64,000 nucleotides of DNA from Blautia faecis (GCF_020554845.1 NZ_JAJCIA010000018.1:1-64000); one strand, 5' to 3'; positions 16,728 through 26,097 are shown, counted from the first letter of the stretch. The notes: generated by a model from the sequence alone, not told the origin. Made by a program: numbers and translations.

Positions 16728-17153
16728 TTATAAATTCTCTTCCGGAATTCCTTTTCTCACCAGTTCCACAATTCTGGAATAATCTTCTTTCAGGTACAAA
16801 TATCCCATCAGTGCCTCAAAGCCTGTAGCCCTGCGGTAATCTGCCATTGTAGCATGCTTGGCCATTGTAGGGGAATGTGCATTTCTGCCTCTTTTATAGA
16901 CAGCCAGTTCTTCTTCTGTAAGATCAGGTTCCAGAAGCTCCATCATCTTTGACTGCGCTCCTGCCTTTACCAGGCTGCTGGCCTTTTTATGAAGCTGATT
17001 CACCGGACAGTTGCCTTTTTTAACAAGGATTGTCCGGATCACCAGTTCATAAACACCATCTCCAATATAAGCCAGTGTCAGCGGGGAATAGGTTCGCAGA
17101 TCCCTGTCTTTCAGTTCAAACAGTTCTTTTAATTCACTTAAGCCCGTTTCCAT
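16728..17153 (-). CDS. mrnC: Mini-ribonuclease III (MrnC)
   Basis: The 141-residue protein is a stand-alone RNase III catalytic domain without a dsRNA-binding domain. It has YSPLTLAYIGDGVYELVIR with the catalytic Asp, RGRNAHSP and FEALMGYLYL with the second acidic site. In Bacillus subtilis MrnC matures 23S rRNA ends. The gene overlaps the end of cysS by 16 nt, as in other Firmicutes, and precedes rlmB. Confidence 0.93.
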   Translation of the reverse strand: METGLSELKELFELKDRDLRTYSPLTLAYIGDGVYELVIRTILVKKGNCPVNQLHKKASSLVKAGAQSKMMELLEPDLTEEELAVYKRGRNAHSPTMAKHATMADYRRATGFEALMGYLYLKEDYSRIVELVRKGIPEENL

Positions 17154-18547
17154 TTTACTCCTTCACGTGTATCTTTAAGAATGATTCCCTTTGCAAGGAG
17201 TTCATCACGAATCTCATCTGCTCTTGCAAAATTCTTTGCCTTTCTTGCCTCCTGGCGCTCTGCAATCAGATCTTCGATTTCTTTATCCAGAATTTCTTCT
17301 TTCTTCACAGCAACAAGTCCAAGCACATCACAAAGCTTCACAAGAATTTCAAGAATTCCTTCTGCAAAAGCGGCGCTGCTTTCTTCTGTTACATTTGTAT
17401 TGGCAAATTTGACCAGTTCAAATACAGCTGCAAGCGCATCAGCTGTGTTGAAATCGTCTTCCATTGCTTCTTCAAATTTCTTTACATATCCTTCTGCCTC
17501 TGCAAGAAGTTTCTTCTCAGCCTCAGTAAGTTCAACAGCAGATGCCTTCTCCTTACGGTCTTTCAGGCGTCCTGCTGCCTCTGTAATTCTCTCAAGGGCA
17601 TTCTTGGAAGACTCCATAAGGTCAGCACTAAAGTTCAGCGGACTTCTGTAGTGTGCATTCAGCATGAAGAAACGAAGCACCTGCAGATCATACTGCTCGC
17701 TGATCTCACGCACAGTACGGAAGTTTCCAAGGGACTTGGACATTTTACGGTTATCAATATTCAGGAACGCATTGTGCATCCAGTATCTTGCAAAAATTTT
17801 ATCATTGCAGCACTCGCTCTGTGCAATTTCATTCTCGTGATGCGGGAAAATAAGATCCTCACCACCGGCATGGATATCGATCTCATCTCCAAGATATTTC
17901 TTAGACATAACAGAGCACTCAATATGCCAGCCCGGACGGCCATCGCACCACGGAGAAGTCCAGTATGGTTCCCCTTCTTTCTTCGGTTTCCAGAGTACGA
18001 AATCCAGCGGATCTTCTTTCTGGTCCTCTCCTGATACCTGAAGTGCACGGAATCCAGATTGCAGGTCATCCAGGTTTTTGTGGGAAAGCTTTCCATATTC
18101 TTTAAATTTCTTTACACGGAAATATACAGTTCCGTCTGCCACTGCATAAGCATATCCTTTATCCACAAGAGTCTGAATCATGCTGATCATGCCGTCAATT
18201 TCCTGAGTTGCCTGAGGATGTGTAGTAGCAGGCTTCACGTTCATTCCTGCCATATCCTTTTTGCACTCTTCAATATATCTCTGGGAAATTTCTTCTGCGG
18301 AAACTCCCTCTTCGATTGCTTTCTTGATAATTTTGTCATCTACGTCTGTAAAGTTGGATACATAGTTTACTTCGTATCCTTTATATTCCAGATAACGGCG
18401 GACTGTATCAAAAATGATCATTGGACGTGCATTACCAATATGAATCAGGTTGTATACAGTAGGTCCGCAGACATACATTTTTACCTTTCCCTCTTCAAGG
18501 GGTACAAATTCCTCTTTCTGACGGGTCAGCGTATTAAAAATCTTCAT
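17138..18547 (-). CDS. cysS: Cysteinyl-tRNA synthetase
   Basis: The start is set at 18547, with GGAGG 10 nt upstream, instead of the in-frame start at 18568. The 469-residue class I synthetase has GPTVYNLIHIGNARP (HIGH motif, preceded by the zinc Cys of MYVCGPTVY), the zinc ligands WHIECSVM and HHENEIAQSE, and KMSKSLGN. The C-terminal helical domain contains the DFNTADALA segment. It charges tRNA-Cys. It is followed by mrnC with overlap and preceded by ispF. I see no T-box in the short gap upstream. Confidence 0.95.
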   Translation of the reverse strand: MKIFNTLTRQKEEFVPLEEGKVKMYVCGPTVYNLIHIGNARPMIIFDTVRRYLEYKGYEVNYVSNFTDVDDKIIKKAIEEGVSAEEISQRYIEECKKDMAGMNVKPATTHPQATQEIDGMISMIQTLVDKGYAYAVADGTVYFRVKKFKEYGKLSHKNLDDLQSGFRALQVSGEDQKEDPLDFVLWKPKKEGEPYWTSPWCDGRPGWHIECSVMSKKYLGDEIDIHAGGEDLIFPHHENEIAQSECCNDKIFARYWMHNAFLNIDNRKMSKSLGNFRTVREISEQYDLQVLRFFMLNAHYRSPLNFSADLMESSKNALERITEAAGRLKDRKEKASAVELTEAEKKLLAEAEGYVKKFEEAMEDDFNTADALAAVFELVKFANTNVTEESSAAFAEGILEILVKLCDVLGLVAVKKEEILDKEIEDLIAERQEARKAKNFARADEIRDELLAKGIILKDTREGVKWKRA

Positions 18548-18606
18548 TTTATTTCTCCCTCCGGTCAATTTCTCTAAATGTTATTTCGCAGCTGCGCACA
18601 ACAACA

Positions 18607-19080
18607 TTATTTCTTGTATAAAAGGCAGACTGCCTGGGAAGCAATTCCCTCTTCTCTTCCGGTAAAACCCAGCTTCTCCTCTGTGGTAGCCTTGATATTC
18701 AGACAGTCAGGCTCCATATGCAACGCTTTCGCAATGTTCTCCTTCATCTGTGGAATATGAGGTGCCATCTTCGGCTTCTGGGCAATGATCACAGCGTCAA
18801 TATTTCCTACACCATATCCTTTTTTTTCCAGAAGAGAGGCTACATGTTCCAACAACTTTACGCTGGAAATCCCCTCGTATGCCGGATCTGTATCTGGAAA
18901 ATGCTGTCCAATATCACCAAGAGCTGCTGCTCCCAAAAGAGCATCCATAATCGCATGAATCAGTACATCTGCATCTGAATGTCCCAGCAGGCCTTTCTCC
19001 CACGGTATCTTCACACCGCCAAGGATCAGATTCCGGTTCTCTGTCAGTCTGTGTACATCATATCCCATTCCCACTTTCAT
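18607..19080 (-). CDS. ispF: 2-C-methyl-D-erythritol 2,4-cyclodiphosphate synthase
   Basis: IspF converts CDP-ME 2-phosphate to MEcPP in the MEP isoprenoid pathway. The protein begins [12 protein letters not shown] (metal ligands Asp8 and His10), followed by [34 protein letters not shown] and the C-terminal [18 protein letters not shown]. These cover the family signature over about 157 residues. I use the ATG at 19080 because it matches the usual family start. In-frame starts at 19134 (ATG) and at the GTG at 19092 are possible, and the binding site is weak for each. Its pathway partner ispG is at 59982. Confidence 0.9.
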   Translation of the reverse strand: MKVGMGYDVHRLTENRNLILGGVKIPWEKGLLGHSDADVLIHAIMDALLGAAALGDIGQHFPDTDPAYEGISSVKLLEHVASLLEKKGYGVGNIDAVIIAQKPKMAPHIPQMKENIAKALHMEPDCLNIKATTEEKLGFTGREEGIASQAVCLLYKK

Positions 19081-19282
19081 AAGATTATCCACATTTCGTC
19101 CCTGCCTTTCTTCTTGAAAGGGATTTTCCTGCATAGCAAAAAATCCCCATGCTATCGTTCGCTATTATACATGATTTCCAATTAAAAAGCAATCCGTCAA
19201 CAGTTTAATATGCCAGGGATTTCTGTCTGACATTCCAGACTGCGTTGCAACAGAATTCTGCACAATTTTTATTTATGACAAA

Positions 19283-19311
19283 GGCCTCCCGGGTGAACCC
19301 CAGAAGGCCTG
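19283..19311 (-). terminator. Terminator downstream of ridA
   Basis: AGGCCTTCTGGGG and CCCGGGAGGCCT pair around a TTCA loop, followed by a short T-containing tract on the minus strand. The U-tract is weak (TTTGTC). Confidence 0.6.
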
Positions 19312-19385
19312 ACAATATGTATTCTAAATATTTGCATATCTTTAAATACAAAAACATTTGACACATTTTCCTGTGGACAGTACTA

Positions 19386-19757
19386 TTAAACTTCTGCGAT
19401 TACCTCAACTTCGCAAAGAACATTCTTCGGAAGAGTTTTCACAGCGACACAGGAACGTGCTGGTTTGTTTACGAAATATTTCGCATATACTTCATTAAAC
19501 TTGGCAAAATCTCCCATATCAGCAAGGAAGCATGTTGTCTTAACTGCCTTCTCAAAACTGCTTCCTGCTTCTTTCAGTACTTCGCCAAGATTCTTCATAA
19601 CCTGCTCTGCCTGAGTCTCAATGGTATCTCCGTTGATCTCGCCTGTTGCAGGATTTACCGGGATCTGTCCAGATGTAAATAATACTCCATTTAAAATCAT
19701 TGCCTGGGAGTATGGTCCGATTGCTGCTGGTGCCTTATCTGTATAAACTACTTTCAT
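19386..19757 (-). CDS. ridA: RidA family enamine/imine deaminase
   Basis: The 123-residue protein is a full-length YjgF/YER057c/UK114 member with AIGPYSQAM, FTSGQIPVNP, the active-site Arg in PARSCVAVKTLP, and the C-terminal CEVEVIAEV. RidA hydrolyses reactive 2-aminoacrylate and related enamines released by PLP enzymes. The ATG has a good GGAG upstream. It appears monocistronic. Confidence 0.94.
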   Translation of the reverse strand: MKVVYTDKAPAAIGPYSQAMILNGVLFTSGQIPVNPATGEINGDTIETQAEQVMKNLGEVLKEAGSSFEKAVKTTCFLADMGDFAKFNEVYAKYFVNKPARSCVAVKTLPKNVLCEVEVIAEV

Positions 19758-19854
19758 GGTGTAAATCTCCTTTCATTTTTTCTTTTATTGTCTTCATGCT
19801 ATCGCAAAATTTTATTAGTGTCAAGCAATTTTTTTGTACAAGTCTGGAAAGGAT

Positions 19855-19891
19855 TCTGTTTTGCAGAAAGCCTTTTTCAAATACGCTCTAA
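19855..19891 (+). repeat. Family B repeat, partial copy
   Basis: The sequence TTTTGCAGAAAGCCTTTTTC and the following AAATACGCTCT match the right half of the copy at 44624-44696. The left half is not recognisable. It abuts the stop codon of the serine hydrolase gene at 19888. Confidence 0.55.
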
Positions 19892-21390
19892 TTCAAATAA
19901 TAATAAGCCATCGCTGAAATCCTCTGAATATTGGAAACAGCATCTGCTTCCTTTCCTGCATTCTCAGACATTACGCACAGAATATAATCCGTTCTAGCTC
20001 CATAGACAATTCCAATATCGTGCTGGCTTTTATCATTTTCACCAGTTTTATTCGCTACCTGAACAGATTCCTTAAGCCCGCCAGGAATCTTTGTTCTGGT
20101 ATCCTGGTTCAAAAGCAAAGACAGCATCTGGTCAGAATCCTCCGGACTTACACATTCTCTTCGGTAAATCTTCTCCAGCAGAGTGCCGCAATCCTCCACA
20201 GAAGTCATATTACTGCTTCCAAGCCCTTCCGGATCTGTATTCGAAGGCGCAAGCGTATGAAGCACAGCTGTTTCTTTATAGCCCTGTTCCCTGAGATACC
20301 GGTTAATTACACGTGCACCTGCATTGAATTGATTGGAGGCAGTCTGAAGCCTTACCATTTCATTAAAAGACTCATTGTCACTGTAGGTTACCATATTCTC
20401 CATAAGCCGAAACAGCTTGTCTGTCACAGTCTGACTAGCTGGATCTGCTTTCAGAAGCATCCCCTCAACCATCCTGATTTTTTCCATATTTTCATAACTT
20501 GCAGCCATTGTAAATGCTTTTATCAGACTTGCGGAAGACATGGCTTTATCATTGATGGAGAACTTCTCTCCGTTCTTTAGATCTTTCACATAGACGCTCC
20601 AGTCCCCTTCCAGTTTTTCCGTAAATTCCTTCACAGCTTTCTTCAGATTTTTGATTCCCGGATCCGTCAGTTCTTTAATGCAGCCATCTTTTTGGATTGT
20701 CAAGCCCTCTGGTGTAGTACCAGCTTCTTCCACTAATACGCCGCTTGATTCATCAAAATAATAATACCCGGAAAATCTCTTTTCTCCCACATTCATTTCC
20801 TGAATATAATAAATACCGCCTTCCTGACACACTTTTCCATTTCTGTCAACGTAATACCCGCCATCTAGTTTTATCTGTCCAATCTCTTCTTTTAGAATAC
20901 AAACTCTTCCAGTACCAGAAAGCCTTCCAAGGTTATTTACCACATAAATCCCCGAAGTCCATCCTGCTTCCACAGTTCCATCTTCTGCTTTCGGGAGTGC
21001 TTCCTGTGAAATGGCTGTAAGATGTGCTTCAGAAGCTTTAAATTTTCCTGTCTCGTCGTGATAATAATATCCATTAAACACTGTTCCATCTACAACAAAA
21101 TGGTCGAAATAATGTATTGCCTGAGTGCAGTCTCCTGAACCGTCTTCATTCAGACAGTAAAATCCGTCACTTTTCAACATATATTTGCCATCACTATTAG
21201 GAATAGGAAGTATCTTAGCTGCCTCTGTAACAGATGACAGGCTGCCGCCACTTTCTGATTCCGCTAATACAGTAAGAACTTCAGGCTTCCATAACAGGAG
21301 CCCGCTGTTGCTGCACCAAAATGCTGCCCCCAAAAGGACTGCCATTCCAGCTGCTTTATACAGCCATCTGGTTTTTTTGCCTTTTTTCAT
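19888..21390 (-). CDS. Exported class A beta-lactamase-fold serine hydrolase with wall-binding-like repeats
   Basis: The 500-residue protein has a basic N-terminus and one membrane or signal segment (about residues 8-30). Aromatic/Gly repeats of the GYYYHDETGKF, GGYYVDRNGKV and GYYYFDESSGV type follow (residues 60-235), resembling glucan/choline-binding repeats. The C-terminal half is a penicillin-recognising serine hydrolase domain with SASLIK (Ser near 283), YSDNESF (SDN near 335) and NKTGE (KTG near 448). No Glu166-type omega-loop motif is obvious, so it may be a peptidoglycan-acting or scavenging hydrolase rather than a drug-resistance enzyme. The substrate is unknown. Confidence 0.82.
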   Translation of the reverse strand: MKKGKKTRWLYKAAGMAVLLGAAFWCSNSGLLLWKPEVLTVLAESESGGSLSSVTEAAKILPIPNSDGKYMLKSDGFYCLNEDGSGDCTQAIHYFDHFVVDGTVFNGYYYHDETGKFKASEAHLTAISQEALPKAEDGTVEAGWTSGIYVVNNLGRLSGTGRVCILKEEIGQIKLDGGYYVDRNGKVCQEGGIYYIQEMNVGEKRFSGYYYFDESSGVLVEEAGTTPEGLTIQKDGCIKELTDPGIKNLKKAVKEFTEKLEGDWSVYVKDLKNGEKFSINDKAMSSASLIKAFTMAASYENMEKIRMVEGMLLKADPASQTVTDKLFRLMENMVTYSDNESFNEMVRLQTASNQFNAGARVINRYLREQGYKETAVLHTLAPSNTDPEGLGSSNMTSVEDCGTLLEKIYRRECVSPEDSDQMLSLLLNQDTRTKIPGGLKESVQVANKTGENDKSQHDIGIVYGARTDYILCVMSENAGKEADAVSNIQRISAMAYYYLN

Positions 21391-21413
21391 GTTATTCTCC
21401 TTTTAATAAGGGC

Positions 21414-21442
21414 AGTATAACCTGTTTCTGCTTTGTATGCAA
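21414..21442 (-). promoter_or_regulatory. SigA-type promoter of the serine hydrolase gene
   Basis: TTGCAT (21437-21442) and TATACT (21414-21419) with a 17-bp spacer on the minus strand, shortly before AAAAGGAG and the start at 21390. Confidence 0.65.
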
Positions 21443-21472
21443 CCTCTTTGTTTGCCATAACATTTTTACAGG

Positions 21473-21549
21473 CTCTGGAATGTGTTTGAAAAGACTTTCT
21501 GCAGGATGTACGTCACAATTTGCAAGAGATTTTGTCTGGAATACTCTCC
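21473..21549 (+). repeat. Family B repeat overlapping the helicase 3' end
   Basis: The order TGTGTTTGAAAAG, CTTTCTGCAGGATGTACGTC, CACAATTTGCAAGAGATTTTG matches the family B copies at 45559-45643 and 36737-36796. The last roughly 12 codons and the stop (21513) of the helicase gene lie inside it. Confidence 0.65.
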
Positions 21550-23882
21550 CAAAATTTTTGCAGCTGTGCTTCCACATTTGACAATGTACATGTTTTCCTG
21601 TCATTCCACTCCACCGGAAAAAGATTGCTGTATTCTCTCTGCCGGAATCGTTCATCCAAAAGGAGAATAACACCATGATCCTCCCTTGTGCGGATTACTC
21701 TTCCAGCAGCCTGCAGAACCTTATTCATGCCAGGGTACCTATAGGCGTAATCAAATCCATTTTCCCCATTTTCTGTGTAAAAAGAACGAAGAATTTCCCT
21801 CTCATTTCCCAACTGGGGCAATCCGGTTCCCACTAAAATGGCTCCAATCAGTTTTTCTCCCAGCAGATCGATTCCCTCTGAAAAAATACCGCCCATAATG
21901 CAAAAAGCTACCAGTGACTCCTGATCCTGTTCAAATTCCTGAAGAAACTCTTCTCTTTCCTGTTCCTTCATAGAGCTGTTCTGACAGATACACTTCACCC
22001 AGTTTACAGAAAATTCTTCTTCGTAGACTGCATAAACCTCTTCCAACATTTTGTAAGAAGGAAAAAATACCATATAATTTCCCTTGTGCTGCCATACCGT
22101 CCTCGCTATATATTCCGCAATTTTGTGATATTCCTCATATCCCCTGCGGCTATATAAGGAACTTACATCGCCGGCATTTAAAATACAGCGGTTCTTCTGT
22201 GAAAACGGTGATTCCACATAGATTCCATAATCGTCCTGCCTGTTGCTGAGCAATTTTCTGTAGTAGCTCATGGGCAGCAATGTAGCAGAAAAGAATACGG
22301 CACTGCGGCCTTTCTTCAGATATTCCCCCAGGTTCACTGCCGGATTTACACAGAACAGTTTCAGGCGAAACAGACCATCTTCTCCATTCTCAGCATAAAC
22401 TACATAGTTCTCGTCTATCAGTTCTGCAATATTCAGAAAATTGCGAATATCAAAATAAAACTTTCTTACTTCATCTTCCAGTTCCACATCCTTATGTGCT
22501 TCCAGAAAAGCATCAAATTCTCCCTGAACCTTTAAAATCGTCATAGTTATGGAACCCGTGCCTGGGAGAACGATGTAATTTCCACAGTCCACCTGCAGTT
22601 CTTTCAGCTGTTTATCCAGCTTTCCAAGGGAGCGGTAAAGCCGGGGTGCTCTCTCCTTCATAGCTTTTCGAACCCGAACAGCATCTTCCCTGCAAATAGA
22701 AGCGCTGTACATCTCTCTTCCCCGTTCCGCCAGATTATGGGCTTCATCAATGAGAAAGATATAATCTCCACCTGCACCTTCCCCGAAAAAACGTTTCAAA
22801 TGAACTGTAGGGTCAAACACATAATTATAATCACAAATTACAGCGTCCACCCACAAAGACAGATCCAGACACATTTCAAAAGGACACACCTGCCATTTCT
22901 CGGCCTGCTCCCGGATAGTCTCCCTGTCATATCTGCTCTTCGTCGTCCACAGCTCATAGACAGCGTCATTGACCCTGTCAAAATGTCCCCTGGCGTAAGG
23001 ACAATGTACCGGATCACACTTGGTTTCGTCCATAAAACACAGCTTCTCCTTGGCTGTAATGGTCACCACTTTGTATTTCATTCCCTTTTCCCGCAGCACC
23101 TCAAGAGCTTCCTGAGCCACTGTTCTTGTAATAGTCTTGGCTGTAAGATAAAAGATCGTCTCCCCTTTCCCTTCGCCAACAGCACGAACTGCCGGAAATA
23201 TGGTAGACATGGTTTTTCCTACGCCGGTAGGTGCCTGAATAAAAATCTGACGACTGGCTCCAATTGCATGGTAAACACTGCTCACCATCTTTCTCTGACC
23301 TTCTCTGTAGGGAAATGGAAATTCCAGGCTCTGAAGAGAATGATTTCTCTCTTCCTTCCATTTTTTCTGATAACTGAGCCATTTATGATATTCATCCAGA
23401 AGTTTCTGGTACCATTCTTGCAGTTCCTCTATGGAGAGCACCTCCCGGAACCTTTTCACCACTTCTGTCTCCAGGTTGGCATATGTCATCTGGATTCCAA
23501 TCTTCGACAAGCCTTCCTGAACACCGTAAATATAACCATAACACATAGCCTGAGCCTTATGAACCTTCACAGGCTCTTCCATCTGTTCCACATTTCCATA
23601 TATTCCCTTAATCTCATCGATCCAGACAATCTCATCTTCTGTAAAAATTCCATCTGCACGCCCTTCCACCCGAATGTCCAGATCCTCATAGCTGTAATTC
23701 ATCCGCAAAGCAACCTCTGCTCTGTAGTCTCCGCCCATTTGTTTCTGAAGCTTCCGATGCAGTCTGCTGCCCTTTAACATAGCATCTTTGTCTATAGTAC
23801 CTCTTCGGTTATCAAGATCACCACTCTGCAATATAAACTCCACAAGATTTCTTACTGATATTCGTGTTACCGGATTGTCCAT
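21513..23882 (-). CDS. XPD/DinG-like DNA helicase with N-terminal PD-(D/E)XK nuclease-like domain
   Basis: I use the ATG at 23882; an in-frame TTG at 23921 is an alternative. The roughly 789-residue protein begins with a Cas4/RecB-like fold (VEGRADGIF, then IDEIKG as the D/E-x-K motif). The superfamily 2 Rad3/XPD helicase core follows: IQAPTGVGKTMS (Walker A), a cysteine set KLCFMDETKCDPVHCP ... CPFEMC that fits the XPD 4Fe-4S cluster, FLIDEAHN (DEAH box), FSATLLP, and the C-terminal QAAGRVIRTREDHGVI. It should unwind DNA 5' to 3'. It is the third gene of the LexA-controlled operon, about 90 bp after the DUF4130 gene. Confidence 0.88.
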   Translation of the reverse strand: MDNPVTRISVRNLVEFILQSGDLDNRRGTIDKDAMLKGSRLHRKLQKQMGGDYRAEVALRMNYSYEDLDIRVEGRADGIFTEDEIVWIDEIKGIYGNVEQMEEPVKVHKAQAMCYGYIYGVQEGLSKIGIQMTYANLETEVVKRFREVLSIEELQEWYQKLLDEYHKWLSYQKKWKEERNHSLQSLEFPFPYREGQRKMVSSVYHAIGASRQIFIQAPTGVGKTMSTIFPAVRAVGEGKGETIFYLTAKTITRTVAQEALEVLREKGMKYKVVTITAKEKLCFMDETKCDPVHCPYARGHFDRVNDAVYELWTTKSRYDRETIREQAEKWQVCPFEMCLDLSLWVDAVICDYNYVFDPTVHLKRFFGEGAGGDYIFLIDEAHNLAERGREMYSASICREDAVRVRKAMKERAPRLYRSLGKLDKQLKELQVDCGNYIVLPGTGSITMTILKVQGEFDAFLEAHKDVELEDEVRKFYFDIRNFLNIAELIDENYVVYAENGEDGLFRLKLFCVNPAVNLGEYLKKGRSAVFFSATLLPMSYYRKLLSNRQDDYGIYVESPFSQKNRCILNAGDVSSLYSRRGYEEYHKIAEYIARTVWQHKGNYMVFFPSYKMLEEVYAVYEEEFSVNWVKCICQNSSMKEQEREEFLQEFEQDQESLVAFCIMGGIFSEGIDLLGEKLIGAILVGTGLPQLGNEREILRSFYTENGENGFDYAYRYPGMNKVLQAAGRVIRTREDHGVILLLDERFRQREYSNLFPVEWNDRKTCTLSNVEAQLQKFWESIPDKISCKL

Positions 23883-23971
23883 TTCCAATTTACCGCCTTT
23901 TACTGGTCTGCTGCCTTCCAAACAAAGATACCTTATCTGTAAGCATTATAACACGAATTTTACTTATCGGC

Positions 23972-24751
23972 CTATCCTTTCATAGAAAACTCCGGCATAT
24001 TACTCCGAAAATGCAAAGCAAGCATCTGCTTCTGAAGTTTCTCATTTCTCCTTGCTTCAATGGATATGCTGTCACAAAATGTCTGCCACAGTTCCTCGTA
24101 CTCTCCCATATCCCCTACGGCGCTCCCTGGCACCTGTATACGCACCCCTTTTCTCATGACGCACTCCTTCCCTTTCTCATGGCACAACGCCTTCTGCCTC
24201 TTCTCATCGTAGATTACCCAGTTCTCATTGGGAAAACGATTGGAAAAATGAAGAGCCATAAGAGACAGGATATCATTCCCCGGCTGGATCTTCGCCAACA
24301 GAAATCTTCCGCTAATCTCTCTGAAACGGACAAACCCAAAATAGTGGTGATATTCCCTTTTCACACAGAGTGCCAGTTTCGCAACTCTGGATACATATGG
24401 ATCTGCCAGTGCCTCCATCACACGTTTTTCACATCTGCCTCCCCCAAAAGCCCGGTGCAGCACATAATAAATGGCAGTTCCCCTGTCTTCATCTGCCGAA
24501 GCTGCCGCCAGACAAATCTGTTCGTAAACTTCACTTCCCAGTCTCATAAGAATCGTCCTCATAACCTTACCAGCCTTACTCTGATCCGTAACAATTTCCC
24601 GATAAGAAGTGAACAATTCCATATTTACAGGAAAACTGGTCTGAATGCTCACTTTACAGCCGCCTGCACACTCTTTCCATCCATCATAGACAGCAGAAAA
24701 AATCCCCTCCATAGAATCCTCACATACCAGGATTCTTTTCTCCTGATTCAT
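23972..24751 (-). CDS. DUF4130 / TIGR03915-type probable DNA metabolism protein
   Basis: The 259-residue protein matches, by memory of the family, the TIGR03915 (DUF4130) partner of the radical SAM protein encoded just upstream. Recognisable segments are EDSMEGIFSAVYDGW at the N-terminus, YEQICLAAASADEDRGTAIYYVLHRAF and FVRFREISGRFLLAKIQPGNDIL, LMALHFSNRFPNENWVIYD. In other bacteria this domain can be fused to a uracil-DNA glycosylase-like (UdgX-type) domain; here it stands alone. Its ATG overlaps the stop of the radical SAM gene by 4 nt, implying a complex or obligate pairing. The biochemical role is not established. Confidence 0.85.
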   Translation of the reverse strand: MNQEKRILVCEDSMEGIFSAVYDGWKECAGGCKVSIQTSFPVNMELFTSYREIVTDQSKAGKVMRTILMRLGSEVYEQICLAAASADEDRGTAIYYVLHRAFGGGRCEKRVMEALADPYVSRVAKLALCVKREYHHYFGFVRFREISGRFLLAKIQPGNDILSLMALHFSNRFPNENWVIYDEKRQKALCHEKGKECVMRKGVRIQVPGSAVGDMGEYEELWQTFCDSISIEARRNEKLQKQMLALHFRSNMPEFSMKG

Positions 24752-26097
24752 ATAGCTCCCACCTTTCGCTCCACATGATTCTTCGTATTTCCTGTATACA
24801 GTCTTCTGCTCCCCATCTCATCTCCAAAGAGGGATAATTGCTGAAATGCAGCTTCATTCCCACGCCTTCGGCAGTTCTCTTCAGATAGAAGATTACGGGT
24901 AATATAGGCTTCCTCTACCCTGGTATTGTACATCATGCGGCCATTACAGGTAATAAAATATAAGGCACGCTTCAGAACCACACCAATCCTCTTCAGATCT
25001 GCAAAATCCAGGGAATGGGTTCTCCTGGCCCCAATGATTCTTCTGGCAGAGGTATAACCGATTCCCGGTACACGAAGAAGTTCATAATAATCTGCCTGAT
25101 TGATCTCTACCGGAAAAAACTCCAGATGTGACACTGCCCAGTCTGCCTTGGGGTCCAGAAGAAGATTAAAATCCGGGTGTTTCTCCGAAAGCAGCTCTGA
25201 AGCCTGAAAACCATAAAACCGCATAAGCCAGTCTGCCTGATAAAGCCGGTGTTCTCGAAGAAGAGGCGGACCTGATAAGGACATAGGCAGATCCTTATCT
25301 TCATTTACGGCGACAAAAGCCGAATAAAAAACTCTTTTTAATGCAAAGTTCTTATACAAAGATTCTGCTACCGACACGATCTGATAATCGCTCTCCCCCA
25401 TAGCTCCAATGATCATCTGGGTACTTTGACCGGCTGGTACAAACTTAGGTGCATGGCGGTACAGAACCAATTCCTCCTTATTCTGATCTCGCTGCTGCTG
25501 AATCTGCTTCATGGGGCGAAGAATGGTTTGCCTGCTCTTATGCGGTGCCAGTTTCCTAAGCCCGTCTGCAGTAGGAAGTTCCAGGTTCACGCTCATGCGA
25601 TCTGCCAGATACCCAGCCCGGGCGATCAGTTCAGGAGCAGCACCTGGAATGGCTTTCAAATGAATATATCCCTGAAAATGATATTTATTACGAAGAAGGT
25701 TTACTGTACAAAGCAGTTCTTCCATAGTCCTGTCCGGACTTTCCTTTACTCCGGAACTTAAAAACAGTCCTTCAATATAGTTCCTCCTGTAAAATTCCAT
25801 AGTCAGACGGCACACTTCTTCTGGGGTAAAACTGGTACGCACCACATCATTGGAGATTCTGTTTATACAATATTTACAGTCAAATACACATTCATTTGTA
25901 TAAAGGATCTTCAAAAGACTGATACATCTGCCATCCTGAGCAAAACTATGACAGATTCCGGCAGCAATGCTGTTTCCCATGCCCTTTCCATCTCCTTTTC
26001 GATCCACACCGCTGGATGTGCAAGCCACATCATATTTCGCGGCATCCGATAAAATCTCCAGCTTCCGCTTCAATGTCATTGATTCCTGAATAATCAT
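24748..26097 (-). CDS. Putative DNA modification/repair radical SAM protein (TIGR03916-like)
   Basis: The 449-residue protein has the radical SAM cluster motif in YTNECVFDCKYCINR (C-x3-C-x2-C, about residues 69-76). A TIM-barrel core follows (GLFLSSGVKESPDRTMEEL, HLKAIPGA), and a helix-hairpin-helix segment sits near the C-terminus (LLRVPGIGYTSARRIIGARR), suggesting DNA contact. It belongs to the family annotated as rSAM linked to uracil-DNA glycosylase-like proteins. The start at 26097 has AAAGGAG 12 nt upstream; a second in-frame ATG lies 6 codons later. It is the first gene of the operon controlled by the LexA-box promoter at 26166-26213. Confidence 0.88.
   Translation of the reverse strand: MIIQESMTLKRKLEILSDAAKYDVACTSSGVDRKGDGKGMGNSIAAGICHSFAQDGRCISLLKILYTNECVFDCKYCINRISNDVVRTSFTPEEVCRLTMEFYRRNYIEGLFLSSGVKESPDRTMEELLCTVNLLRNKYHFQGYIHLKAIPGAAPELIARAGYLADRMSVNLELPTADGLRKLAPHKSRQTILRPMKQIQQQRDQNKEELVLYRHAPKFVPAGQSTQMIIGAMGESDYQIVSVAESLYKNFALKRVFYSAFVAVNEDKDLPMSLSGPPLLREHRLYQADWLMRFYGFQASELLSEKHPDFNLLLDPKADWAVSHLEFFPVEINQADYYELLRVPGIGYTSARRIIGARRTHSLDFADLKRIGVVLKRALYFITCNGRMMYNTRVEEAYITRNLLSEENCRRRGNEAAFQQLSLFGDEMGSRRLYTGNTKNHVERKVGAI

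Noticed and set aside
18548..18606. T-box riboswitch upstream of cysS
   Set aside because: The gap to ispF is under 60 bp and lacks the T-box sequence and a terminator.
22737..23777. 346-residue plus-strand ORF
   Set aside because: Antisense shadow of the helicase gene.
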